Of a stretch of DNA of 64,000 bases, positions 1 to 11,900 are shown piece by piece. The position numbers were made by a program, and so were the translations under genes. Within the stretch, counting starts at the first letter, position 1. Each line of letters opens with the position of its first letter. The notes beneath the pieces are model-generated. The model was not told where the DNA came from, searched no databases, and was given only the letters and a program-made list of their open reading frames with translations. The stretch is from positions 1,180,001 through 1,244,000 of the forward strand of contig NC_088323.1 of NCBI RefSeq assembly GCF_910592395.1, given 5' to 3'. Source of the DNA: Lineus longissimus (lineage: Eukaryota > Nemertea > Pilidiophora > Heteronemertea > Lineidae).

Positions 1-727
1 GCATGTACAGTTAAGAGTTTATATTTTGTACAAAAAGGCGTCACTTCTGGGACTAATTGCTTCTACTTTGGTCCTGACTGTTGTCTTACTCGTTGCTTAC
101 ATTTGTTTGAAACCGCAAAATCACTTCAATCAATCTGAAGACTAGTTCTAATTTTTCCCAAAAAGGCAACCTTATAGCATTATTGGGTTCAGTTGACCAG
201 GATGGATACGGATTTTCATTCTTTGTGATATTAGTGCGTGACTACACAGTGATCCATCGCAAAAGACATTGGTTTATTCAGCATCGCGGAAGAAATCTAA
301 CCTAATAGCGCCATTGTTACGGGTCAGGAGATTTCTTGTCCGTTCTTGTGCCATCATCTCGGCCAATGTTGTCATTTTTATGACACTAATCCTTCTGTCA
401 GATGGTCTATTAGTTCAGCTTCTTTCCAATAAAGATAGGGAAGGGAAAAGGAAAAGAAAGATGATAGAAAATATTGACTGAGAGATTGCTTAGCACCCCT
501 TCCCGCAGTCTTATCAGACTTTTAACCAATCGCGATAGAAATTCCAGTTTATCCAGGATTATCGGCTTTATCACTTGCTGGTCGGGTCATTGGCCAGTAT
601 GTTTTATCAAGTCATCAATCTGAAGACTAATGACAATGTAACTGCGTTGGTTACTTGGCGAGGAATTCCAAGCCCCTCTCTCTCTGTTTGAGTCGCTTTT
701 GTAGCTGGCAATAAACCCTCTCCTTAC

Positions 728-1008
728 AGTCGGGAAGCTGGCATCAATGTTGCCTCGGAATTCAAACTTGATATGTGGATACAAAATACCAATGTAACGT
801 ATCCCTAGAAATTCACGTTTAATTTGCGTTGCACATTCAATAGAAGTTGAAAGGACAATGAAAACTATTGAGAGAGAATTCGCGTTTAATATGATGCGCT
901 CTGCGTGAGCCACAGCCTGAACGCCACCATGATAGGTGTTACTTCGTGTGTTGTCCTCCAACATTTCATTCAGATGTCTAGCAAGGACCATTGCTTCCAT
1001 CACATTTT
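728..1008 (-). CDS. Possible internal exon, faint TIR-like pattern
   Basis: This minus-strand frame stays open for 93 codons, starting after a plausible acceptor (ATCTTTTAG just before 1008) and ending at a plausible donor (ACT|GTAAGG at 728/727). The open frame itself continues to 587. The peptide begins VMEAMVLARHLNEMLEDN, continues through ERIILNANSLSIVFIVLS and CATQIKREF, and then has a hydrophobic stretch GIRYIGILY. The order of an amphipathic helix, a strand ending VLS, a Cys/Lys/Glu segment and another strand recalls TIR-type domains, where a Glu in the third segment is catalytic in the SARM1 branch. That comparison is by eye, and a BB-loop is not clear. Frames of this length also arise by chance. 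Alternatives are a random frame or an unrelated exon. Confidence 0.15.
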
Positions 1009-1414
1009 CTAAAAGATGTCCGTATGGCAGTTCCCTTCTTGTCTCCCGTTTCCTGTTGAGAAGCAGCCTCAGCCTACTACCAGTCCCAAATAAGCTATCA
1101 CGTATGGACTAATCTAACAAACCGCAATCAGAAATTAAAATGGATTTTCACGACATGTAAGAAATGAGATTCTCAAAACGGATGAGTTCATTACTCATTT
1201 GAGCTGGATCATATTTAACTTGCATTTAATCATAACCTACCGATCAATGCGGCCCCCGTTAAATATACGTAATGGGTTTTTAAGTGGAGGATTAAATGTA
1301 ACGAATGAAACTGGTTTTAAGGTAGACGAGATGGCTGTATCAATTGCGCGTCATGATTTGATGGGTGTCGTGACTGATTGGTTCAGATTGTAAATGAATG
1401 CGTTTGTGTGTGTC

Positions 1415-1438
1415 GGGGGGGGGGGGGGGGGAGGGGGG
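1415..1438. repeat. Poly-G tract
   Basis: Seventeen consecutive G are followed by A and six more G on the plus strand, just after a short GT-rich stretch. Such a run can form a G-quadruplex. Length may be unstable or unreliable in sequencing. Nothing suggests a coding role. Confidence 0.85.
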
Positions 1439-2303
1439 ATTAACACAATTTGACTCCATGTCTAGACAGAATTCATGATTCCGATTTGACGAAGGGAGCC
1501 CTCCCCTTTTGGCAGTATTCGAGGACTCATTGGCATCAAAGTTAGGAAACTGAGCTGTTGACTGACATGACCAGTGACTACCATAGCGACATTAGTATTA
1601 TTGTACACAGCTTGATCCAACACAAGTTGTCAGTTATCAAGAACATTTTCATCGGTTATCGGGTTCCACAGGTAGAATCTTGCATTATAGTAGCATTACA
1701 ACAGGGCATACCTCTTGTCATCACCGTGTATCCACTTTCGAAACGCTGCGTTGCCAGGCTTAATGCATAAGCTTCGATAGGCTTTTTCCCTTAACGTAGA
1801 TTTATCCACTTCTTGTAGGTCTTTTTAAAGTTACTGATGTTATACCCAACAACACTTCTTCAGGGGTAGTTTTTCTATAATGGTAATCGCTCGTTTCTAT
1901 AATGACAGCGCAGTACCTTCTTATCATCAGCAGCAACCAGTTCGCTTGGTACTATCAAATTAAGCTGATTGTATGCTTGGCGACAAATCCATTTCCACAA
2001 CTCCGTGTTTCATAAATCCGTGATTTCATCCGCGTACGTGTCGCGTGATAAGCGGAGAAGTTGGTTGTCTATCACGCCAGGCATCCTACACTAATGGCCT
2101 ATTTGTTCCGCAATTATGCAGGTTACTTCCCTCGAGGAAGTGACGGTTTAACCATCACGTTTGAAGGTCATCCCTTACATGTCGTGGGGGCAGATAGGAC
2201 CATGTCTTGTCCAGTGATTTCATCACTTCACGATTATTAACCAGAATAATACATTTGGTTGATACAAATGATATCATTGATTTTGCGATATTATTGGTTT
2301 TGT

Positions 2304-2320
2304 GGGGGGGGGAGGGGGGG
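2304..2320. repeat. G-rich tract
   Basis: Nine G, one A and seven G form a second purine run on the plus strand, about 0.9 kb from the first. It is simple sequence with possible G-quadruplex capacity and no adjacent gene that I can identify. Confidence 0.8.
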
Positions 2321-3121
2321 TTAGCTTTTACTGCGATGATTTGCCAGGGTCATCAGAATCCTGCCGTTGGCATTTTAGTCTGAATGATATAAAGCGTCAG
2401 GACGAGCGGGGCACGGTGCTTTCACGGTCTATCTATTATGAGACAGGCGTTTCTTTAACATTAATACTCTCACGGAGTCTGCTAACTAATAGCCACGAAG
2501 CTAATAGCTGTGATGAATCTCGTGTTAGTCCTGTGCGGAAGAACTGATTGCTTGTTCTCCCCCATAATCTTAGGCCGCCAACTACTGAGAGGTCCTTTGG
2601 GGGATCACGCACAGGACACTCTTACAAAGCCTTTCCTGTAAGCAAAGCTGGGCGGCTTCGCCATGACGTGTCTCATTTTTCTTTCTGTGCCTGGCGATGA
2701 GAGTATAGGTAGCCGTGTCATTATGTATGATATGAAAAGTTCTAACCATATAACTTTTATACCGTATGATTAAAGTACATATGCATCTATGTATTGACTT
2801 ATGAGTCTATTGGGCTAAAAGGAGTCAACCATGTTTACTTACTGTAAAACTGTTTTGAAATCTGCTACCGGCTTTGATATACAAAACACAAGGTCTTTTA
2901 GGTGCGGTCATCGTTTGTTTTGTACTGGGCGTATACTTGTGTTTAAAATTAGAATTAAAAAGGCTTTGAAAAAGATAGTCCAATGTCAATTGCAGGTTAA
3001 ACTTGTTCAGAGAAGTATTGCTGGATTATCAGTGCGTTGGTGGTGGAGAAAAACTGAGGTATTAACTCCTTGTAGTATAGGAATCATTCACCCGTCCATC
3101 GACTAGCTAAGCTCAAGGTTG

Positions 3122-3654
3122 TGTAACGCCGCTCTGCTACCATGTAACTACGCTCTGCTACCATGTAATGCCGCTCTGCTACCATGTAACTACGCTCTGC
3201 TACCATGTAACTACGCTCAGCTACCATGTAACTACGCTCTGCTACCATGTAACGCCGCTCTGCTACATGTAACTACGCTCTGCTACCATGTTACGCCGCT
3301 CTGCTACCATGTAACTACGCTTTGCAACCATGTAACGCTGCTCTGCTACCATGTAACGCCGCTCTGCTACCATGTAACTATGCTCTGCCACCATGTAACT
3401 ACGCTCTGCCACCATGTAACTACGCTCTGCCTCAATGTAACTACGCTCTGCCACCATGTAACTACGCTCTGCCACCATGTAACTACGCTCTGCCACCATG
3501 TAACTACGCTCTGCCACCATGTAACTACGCTCTGCCACCATGTAACTACGCTCTGCCACCATGTAACTACTCTCTGCTACCATGTAACTACGCTCTGCTA
3601 CCATGTAACTACGCTCTGCTACCATGTAACTACGCTCTGCTACCATGTAACACT
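3122..3654. repeat. 21-bp minisatellite, block 1
   Basis: About 25 tandem units of 21 bp, each reading CTACGCTCTGC followed by YACCATGTAA, with Y alternating between T and C. Variants include TGTTACGCC, TTTGCAACC and CTGCCTCAATG. One 20-bp unit (TGCTACATGT at 3261-3270) lacks a C and shifts the reading frame. Because 21 is a multiple of three, frames stay open on both strands: minus-strand units read MVAERSY and plus-strand units read NYALPPC or CNHV-type heptads. I treat these frames as a by-product of the period, since the 1-bp indel and many amino-acid-changing differences argue against selection for a protein. The block ends at 3654, where a dispersed-repeat fragment begins. Confidence 0.95.
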
Positions 3655-3783
3655 CTGTACCGTTTTCAGTTTCAAAGTGGCCTATAAAATGTGCCCTTTC
3701 ACAATATAGGCAAAGTGAATTCATAAGATACATAATCAGCAGATGAACATGACACCCTGTGATGATTATATGAGCACCCAGCT
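3655..3783. repeat. Dispersed repeat, copy 1 (129-bp fragment inside satellite)
   Basis: This segment is almost identical to the first 129 bp of the longer copy at 5376, from CTGTACCGTTTTCAG to GAGCACCCAGCT. It then returns abruptly to the 21-bp satellite. The breakpoint falls at AGCTA, a word also present in satellite units carrying the CTCAGCTACC variant, so microhomology-mediated joining is plausible. It looks like part of a tandem duplication of satellite plus adjoining repeat, not an independent insertion. Confidence 0.9.
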
Positions 3784-5375
3784 ACGCTCTGCTACCATGT
3801 AACGCCGCTCTGCTACATGTAACTACGCTCTGCTACCATGTTACGCCGCTCTGCTACCATGTAACTACGCTTTGCAACCATGTAACGCTGCTCTGCTACC
3901 ATGTAACGCCGCTCTGCTACCATGTAACTACGCTCTGCCACCATGTAACTACGCTCTGCCACCATGTAACTACGCTCTGCCACCATGTAACTACGCTCTG
4001 CCACCATGTAACTACGCTCTGCTACCATGTAACTACGCTCTGCCTCCATGTAACTACGCTCTGCCACCATGTAACTACGCTCTGCCACCATGTAACTACG
4101 CTCTGCCACCATGTAACTACGCTCTGCCACCATGTAACTACGCTCTGCTACCATGTAACTACGCTCTGCCTCCATGTAACTACGCTCTGCTACCATGTAA
4201 CTACGCTCTGCCACCATGTAACTACGCTCTGCCACCATGTAACAACGCTCTGCTACCATGTAACTACGCTCTGCTACCATGTAACTACGCTCTGCCACCA
4301 TGTAACTACTCTCTGCTACCATGTAACTACGCTCTGCCTCCATGTAACTACGCTCTGCTACCATGTAACTACGCTCTGCCACCATGTAACTACGCTCTGC
4401 CACCATGTAACAACGCTCTGCTACCATGTAACTACGCTCTGCTACCATGTAACTACGCTCTGCCTCCATGTAACTACGCTCTGCCACCATGTAACTACGC
4501 TCTGCCACCATGTAACGCCGCTCTGCTACATGTAACTACGCTCTGCTACCATGTTACGCCGCTCTGCTACCATGTAACTACGCTTTGCAACCATGTAACG
4601 CCGCTCTGCTACATGTAACTACGCTCTGCTACCATGTAACGCCGCTCTGCTACCATGTAACTATGCTCTGCCACCATGTAACTACGCTCTGCCACCATGT
4701 AACTACGCTCTGCCTCCATGTAACTACGCTCTGCCTCCATGTAACTACGCTCTGCCACCATGTAACTACTCTCTGCTACCATGTAACAACGCTCTGCCAC
4801 CATGTAACTACGCTCTGCCACCATGTTACTCCGCTCTGCCACCATGTAACTACGCTCAGCTACCATGTAACTACGCTCTGCTACCATGTAACGCCGCTCT
4901 GCTACATGTAACTACGCTCTGCTACCATGTTACGCCGCTCTGCTACCATGTAACTACGCTTTGCAACCATGTAACGCCGCTCTGCCACCATATAACTACG
5001 CTCTGCCACCATGTAACTACGCTTTGCAACCATGTAACGCTGCTCTGCTACCATGTAACGCCGCTCTGCTACCATGTAACTATGCTCTGCCACCATGTAA
5101 CTACGCTCTGCTACCATGTAACGCCGCTCTGCTACCATGTAACTATGCTCTGCCACCATGTAACTACGCTCTGCCACCATGTAACTACGCTCTGCCTCCA
5201 TGTAACTACGCTCTGCCACCATGTAACTACGCTCTGCCACCATGTAACCACGCTCTGCCACCATGTAACTACGCTCTGCCACCATGTAACTACTCTCTGC
5301 TACCATGTAACTACGCTCTGCTACCATGTAACTACGCTCTGCTACCATGTAACTACGCTCTGCTACCATGTAACA
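3784..5375. repeat. 21-bp minisatellite, block 2
   Basis: About 76 further units of the same 21-bp satellite. Most read CTACGCTCTGC plus CACCATGTAA or TACCATGTAA. Shortened 20-bp units (TGCTACATGT) recur near 3811, 4523, 4606 and 4900. Around them a block of about seven distinctive units repeats, including TGTTACGCC and TTTGCAACC variants, which shows segmental duplication inside the array. The longest minus-strand frame (232 heptad-repeat residues, 3813-4511) starts and stops around these shortened units. The block ends where the full-length dispersed repeat starts at 5376. Confidence 0.95.
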
Positions 5376-5768
5376 CTGTACCGTTTTCAGTTTCAAAGTG
5401 GCCTATAAAATGTGCCCTTTCACAATATAGGCAAAGTGAATTCATAAGATATATAATCAGCAGATGAACATGACACCCTGTGATGATTATATGAGCACCC
5501 AGCTATTTTTCGAGTTTTAAAGATGCAAAAAATTTCCCTCTTTGCTAGTATTAAAACCAAGTGTGTATTGAGGAACTCTTTGATGAGGTGGCATTCGATT
5601 TCACAGTGGTCTGTTACTGAATACGGTAGCGCCACTGCAGCCCGCTGGTAGTCTATCATATCTGAGGGCGTTTGAGATATGTCTCACCGATCGTTCTAAA
5701 CATGGCGGACGGGCGTCAGCGTTGTCTAACTTAGTCGTTAGGGTTTTTTTGCATACATTTCAGCTTTA
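5376..5768. repeat. Dispersed repeat, copy 2
   Basis: About 390 bp match the copy at 57168-57588 with scattered substitutions and small indels. Shared landmarks in order are TTTTCAGTTTCAAAGTGGC, GAACATGACACCCTG, ATATGAGCACCCAGCTA, TGCTAGTATTAAAACCA, GATGAGGTGGCATT, GGGCGTTTGA and ACATGGCGGACG. No long open frame or clear terminal repeats are visible, so it is probably a non-autonomous element or a fragment. Its left edge abuts the minisatellite. The far copy at 57168 lacks the satellite. Confidence 0.85.
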
Positions 5769-5964
5769 ACATCCACTTTCGATCAGCTTGTGTACCATCC
5801 AAGCACCAGAAATTATATTGCATATGTCTTCATGGATTTCACAGAACCTCACGAGAAGTAGCCCCATGGTCATGTCCGTTTCATAAAGATTCCGAATTGC
5901 ACCTCCAATTATTTCATTAGCCACAAAACCCCACCATCCTCGAGCACATTCGTCAACACCGTAA
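5766..5964 (-). CDS. Possible terminal exon, family unknown
   Basis: A strong acceptor (GTTTCCTTCTTCCAG, ending before 5964) is followed on the minus strand by 65 open codons and a stop at 5766. Only this frame is open throughout. Peptide pieces are YGVDECARGWWGFVANEII, NLYETDMTMGLLLVRF and ISGAWMVHKLIESGC. I do not recognise a family. The stop falls at the edge of dispersed-repeat copy 2, so the repeat would have landed at the end of the coding sequence if this exon is real. Overlapping frames on both strands are also open here, so chance is a serious alternative. Confidence 0.13.
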
Positions 5965-8900
5965 CTGGAAGAAGGAAACCCGAGGCAGACCCTGGGGCAA
6001 CGGAGGCGTGCTTGACACGAACTAATCTCAGCCAATCTATCTCAAGCCTTGTCCACATCGCTTCGGCAAACACCGGACACAAACAGAAAAGCTGCATTAA
6101 GAGATTGAGACCCTTAAGAAAACCCGCGGTCAACACTGCGCTTCTTTTAGCTCGAGTTTAAGTGCGTTTGGTAGGTGTTCTAATGGTTACCAACGAAAAA
6201 TTGCAATGCTCGTCGTATTTTCTTCCTAAATTCAACGGCTTTGCATTTGCTCAACTTTCATTCTCTATCGGTTTACCTAGTTTTTCTTTCGCGTTGATGG
6301 ATGATTGAACCACTTTCCCGATGATCGCTTGGTAAAACCCCCATGGCCACTGATTCTATTTTCAGCTGGGGTGTCGAAAGGGAATTCATTTCGGTATGGA
6401 TTTCCCTTTGTTTTGCATAAAATGTGATGTAGCCCCAGGTACACGTATACTAACAAAATGAAATTTCGACAACAAAAACGTTAGATAGAGCTAAAGCCAG
6501 GCCTGTAGCTCATTAATTGGTACACGGAGAAAGGCAATTCAAAAGAGAATCTCCTTTTCATTTGTAAGCCCAGCCTTGCTAGTATACACATTTCACTTGA
6601 TTCTTACTTCAGCGAATCCTTGTTGAGCAAGCTCCCTTCATGTACTTCTCTGATGAGCCTTATCACTCTCTTTTTCGCCTCAGGCTCATCTTGCTCGCCA
6701 GTAATTGAAAAAGAACCATAAGCTCGTTTTTCTGAATGACACAATGTCATCAAAAGCCGCCACAGGAAATTAGGTCGATTTATCTCGAGGGATATTTTTT
6801 AGAACCATCATGGAGCTGGTGTTACTCAATGCTCTATGTTTGTCATAATAGACTAAGTGACCAGAAGTATTGTGATTAATTATACCAATCCAACTTTATC
6901 AAGCTTTTTTATCGAACTTGTTGTCTACACCAGTTGGACGCGAGGTCATGGACTTATAGCAGTACTCAAATATACAAAGTGACCAGGAGGCCAGTACTCA
7001 AATATACATAAAGTGACCAGGAGGCCGGGGGTTTTAGATCATAGAGCAACTCAAATATCTGGTCGTCGCGCTGTTTCTCGGTTGGAAGTATCTGAACTCG
7101 AGCATTACTAAAACAAGCACGCACAATTCGGCTGTCTCAACATCATGTTTCATGCTGTAAGACATTGGCCCGACGCCATAAGGCTGTGAATTAACAAGGG
7201 GTTCAAACCGAAAACTTCAGGAAATATATAGCCACTCTTCTCACTCAAAGAGATTACTAAATGATACATGATTTATATACTTTCGTGACAAGAAGACGAA
7301 CTCGGCTCAAATAGAGGTTATTGCGCCAAAATATAACGGCCTCACACTCACTTCTCAAAAATGCATTCAATGTATTTGCCGTCAGGTAAGATTTTACGAT
7401 GACATTGATATGTAGGATTGCGATCCTTGCCAACGGCTGTAGCAGTCATTCGTCCCTCTATGTGTATACGAAAATGCATGAAAAACTTAATATTCTCACA
7501 ATGTTCAATTATCAAACAGAGTCTTTCAAGAACAAAATACGAATGTTTCCGAACTCACTTTCTGAAAACCTTTTGAAGACGTTTGACACGCTATACACCC
7601 ATGTCAGGCAAGTCTCGCCCGGTTCATCAGACGCCGATAGTCAAAAGTGGCTGAGATTTTTCGTTTGATCTCGATCATAACAATATCACCAAATACGGTG
7701 TATTGCGCGCATATCGTTTTATCTTGGTTGCCTGGGAATAGTGTGTGGCTCCTTCGTCAATTGGCCGACGGGTGGAACCAATTTAGGATTTCGCAAAGTG
7801 ATTTTGGAAATGAGAATGTAACAAAGCGTAGTTTGTTGCTTGTGACTGTCATCGTGGCAGCAGAGATTTGGAGAAAAAAACAATATCGGACGATCATTAT
7901 GTAAGTAACAGGAAACTGAGGAACCCGGAGGATACCTACGCTGTCGAAAAGGGTCGCCCTCTTATACATGAATGTAACAGGACCGACCGAGAATCGATAC
8001 CGGCATCTCAGAGGTGACAGGCACTGGTATTTCAACTGCTCCACACTGACAGCCATTGATAGCTGGAGTCACAAACTTGAGAGAGAAATACGCTGTCGGA
8101 CGAACCATCCAAAAAGGCTAAGGTTTCAGAACACGTATCTCCACTTGCTCAACTTGTTTTCTATTTCTCATCCTCATATTGACATCTCATCCTCATCTAA
8201 TACGCACAGACGTCTTAATGGAATTTCATATGACGGTAATTTTGTTCCAGTGGGTCTATTGATCTAAGTGAGCAGCGTATCTCTGAGAGCGCCTCTAGAG
8301 AACTTTGCTCTTGCGTTGTTGACGAAAGAGCCACATTTCTTCCCATCCAGTAGGCCTATATCATAACTGCAGCGAACACTTATAGTCTCTTGAGGCGAAT
8401 ACTTAGATGCTTTCCCTAAGATGATGCCCATAATGCACTTTCGGATGCCCTGAACAAATGCATAAACATGGAAAAGATTGATAGCTCAAGCATTTCAATA
8501 CAATTTAATGGGTTGATGGCCAAATAGGTTGCCGTTACTCACAGACTAGTATGCGATATAGTAGCGATTGGTTGTGATTTTCAATAAATCGATACTAGTA
8601 TTATTGACTGATACTAAAACAAACTTCAAAATGAATTTCCAATAATGTTTCTGATAGTACTCTACTTCAATACAGGTAGGAAAGGCCACGACATCACCTA
8701 AATGATTCGCTTTTTTATGGTCACACGGTCATCTTGGATACGTTCCACTGTGATGGAAAGAAAAGAAAACACCATCATGAGTTTATCTCTTGACTTGCTA
8801 TATTTTTCAATGCCTCAAGGAATACACACACACTTAGCAAATCAATTCTAAGATGAAAGCGTTCTCAGTTGATTTTATTTTCCGCTAGAGCTAATGTTGC

Positions 8901-11900
8901 TGATCTGATACATTAGAAGTTTGTACTTTTGAGTTGGATCGAATCGAAGATAAACGAAGTGGCGGAATCGCTGACACCACTGCAGTCATCGAAATTATGA
9001 ATGAGAAAAAAAGAAGAATTCTAATAAACCTTCGCCCGAGATAATGGTAGTGCCTGATGATGATGTCTATAATACATGAATACACATGCTGAATTGTGTT
9101 ATGAGGAATCCGTCTTTTTGCATGTTTTGCTTGATGACTTCCATTATAAGGTAATGTTATTGAATATAGATTGCATTACAACATACTCCGGAAATTGGTC
9201 GACGACTCGATATCCTTGTTGACTCACTCGCATTCGTAATTACTCTGAAGGGTTGAGGTCAGGAAGATGGGAGTTTAGTCAAGACAATTTTTCTTTCAGC
9301 CAATGGGTTTCAGGGTTTGTACAGTTGATCACCACTTGAATGACCATGAATGTCGCAAATGGATTATTTTTGTTGTAACAAGGAGGTGTTTGGTGCAAGG
9401 GCGAGATCTCTAAGTTCGAGGCTTGCTACCAGTTGGAAATTAGCTGCATATGATCGATCTACGTGACCAGCAATTACTTATTTTCGTAACTCTGCCAACC
9501 TCCAGAAGGATCTTCACAAATGATGGAACTGACTTTATTTGATGCAAAATGCAACCGTCGACATACTCTTTTCATTTACATTTAGCCCACACTTTACAGA
9601 GATTCCCAGCCTCTTTATGTGAAGGACCAGATAATACAACGTCTACAAAGGAATGAACCCAGGTGGTGTCTCGGGGAAAGGAGTGAAAATAATGACAATT
9701 ACACCGTCTACCGAGGTACTGACACATTTGGTACCCAGTTTTGCAGTCATTATTTTGTCATCGCCTGCATTCATCAATTGTGGAGAAAGAAATGTCTAAC
9801 CTTAAGTTACGATCAGAAGTTTTAGTACGGCGCACGCATGAGATCAAATTGCTTTGCACGTACAGGCAATAATCTTCTCTAGTATATGCTCGATAACTCT
9901 TTTTTCTCTCTCAGTTTTCCCCCACTTGGTCTCCTGATGCTCTGATGGCATGTTCCTACTGGAACTGGTAATTAGGCGAGGTAGGCAAGTCTGTGTCTGA
10001 CAAGAGACCCTTGGGCGATACATATCGTAATGCTCTCTAATCTTTGTAGTTCAAACCAATCATGGTGCAATGAGATAGCTCGCCTGCACCGTTATCAAGG
10101 GTCTTCGTGATGCGGCAAAGAGTAGATTATTATGCAGGCTATCATGGTTTCACATCTAGGTTAGTTCAAATACATTCTGGGAGACGGAATGTACACTTTT
10201 AGAAATGAAGGTCTTTGAGATTTAGATTTTGTTCTCGGCCAAGACATTATATGAACCTCTTGCTGCCTAAGAGGTGTTTCGGCTTCGGCAAGATGACTTT
10301 TTCAAGATAAATATAAATGTCGTTAGTGTAGAGTTTTTACAATGCAAGAACAGCAACCTCTAATTGCTGAGATATGAAATGCTAAATTTGCTTCGAACAC
10401 CCGTGGGGCCTTATTACGACCCCATCTCTATAGAGTCCGCCTTTTGCTTTGAAAATAAAGGCTACAAAGTAGGCAGCGGTTACTGAAACCACAGCGTAGT
10501 ATACCAAATTGTCAATTGATATGTTAAGCATCAGGTGGTAGATGTTGGAAAAAAACTAAAACAGGAACCGCCAGTTCCGGAGGTAAGCAGTAATGATGCT
10601 TCCTATTCATGTATCCCAAGGGATTTCGTATTCTTTGTCCGGTACGGCGTTGTTACCGGAGCTGCAACATGAAAATGTTTTGAAACACGGCTTGGCCTTG
10701 AAATGCAATTGATAGGCATCAATATATTTACTTTCTTTTAAAGCGTGAAATATAAATCACAATTCGTCGTAGGAGTTATTCTGTTATGTCGCTTTAATGT
10801 TCTGGAAGTCAGTGTTACCAACCCACACATACTCTTACGGCTGATGGTGATGTTTCCACTTGAACTTGACATTCCAGGATACTTTTACAGTGATGTTCAT
10901 TCCTGCAGCCACTGCGTGTCTATATTTGTACCAGTATCAATACGCAAGGTGACAATGCATTGTGCTGACAGCCATCCATCCATTCGTACCTACAGCTAAA
11001 CACAACGAAGCTGTTTGACAGTAAAAACGGCATTCTATTCTAAATCTTTTTTAATAGCACAGATGATTTTGCTGCTTCAAGAACTCATGATCTTTCCCTG
11101 TAAATATCTGCTGGCGCTTGCGGGTAGCGCTGGCTAGAAAGACGATACACGTCAATTCACAACTCTTCATATAGTGTTTGCAATGAGACGACATTACTCA
11201 AAAACGAGTTGAGATTTTATGTTCAAGTAAGAAGCAGTTCGTGCAATCTTCTAATGGAGACAGTGTGTTTCTTCTGGCATTTACCAATACACAATGGTGG
11301 TTATCATTTATGCTGAAATAGTGCACTCCCGCGAGTGCTGTCCTTTACCTCGTGTTACCACTGCAAAGCACCCCGATAGCATTAGCAACATTGTTAAATG
11401 TCGAATAGTCTTTAGCAATACTGAAAATGACCTTCGGCGACCAAAACGGTTAAGCCAAGCAGCATAGCCCAAAGCCAAAAACGATTTAAGAAGATACTGC
11501 AGTAGTTTCTCAGATTTCCTTAACATGTAACTAGCGCGTGGCTTTCTGCTTGCAGATAGACTCCAATATCAAACCAAATAGTCGATTTTAACAAGCTCTC
11601 GACTTGTCAAAGGAGGACACATTTCCTCTGCATGTCTGTAATCGGATTACCAATAAGTATTATCATTAGCCTTTCAAGTAATGATATAAGAATAGTTCCT
11701 GTATTCATGCTGACATTTCCGTTTATGCAGAAGCGGGCATTGCAGTAATAATAAGTATCTCATAAAGCAGCCAGACAAATCCATTACCTAATTGTTAGTT
11801 CCTTCTTCAACTCTTTAGAGCAATCTGACAAGGCTGGCCTACATGGAATGCATGTTTGTCCTAATGGTTTGATCCAGGAATAAGAATAGACATTATTTAT

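Larger units (their letters stand above)
1..3121. other. Mostly anonymous non-coding sequence
   Basis: No gene can be recognised apart from the exon-like frame at 728-1008. The stretch contains two G-rich runs (1415-1438 and 2304-2320) and short open frames with no family signature. The right end runs directly into the 21-bp minisatellite. I see no tRNA, promoter or transposon signature here. Confidence 0.5.

Noticed and set aside
3813-4511. 232-codon minus-strand MVAERSY repeat frame as a protein gene
   Set aside because: It is entirely minisatellite, its ends fall around 1-bp-short units, unit differences change residues freely, and no promoter or splice context is evident.
3122-5375. CRISPR array
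   Set aside because: Units are contiguous without unique spacers, and the sequence is eukaryotic in character.
6500-6530. TAGCTCATTAATTGGTA as a tRNA A-box
   Set aside because: No B-box or cloverleaf follows at tRNA spacing.
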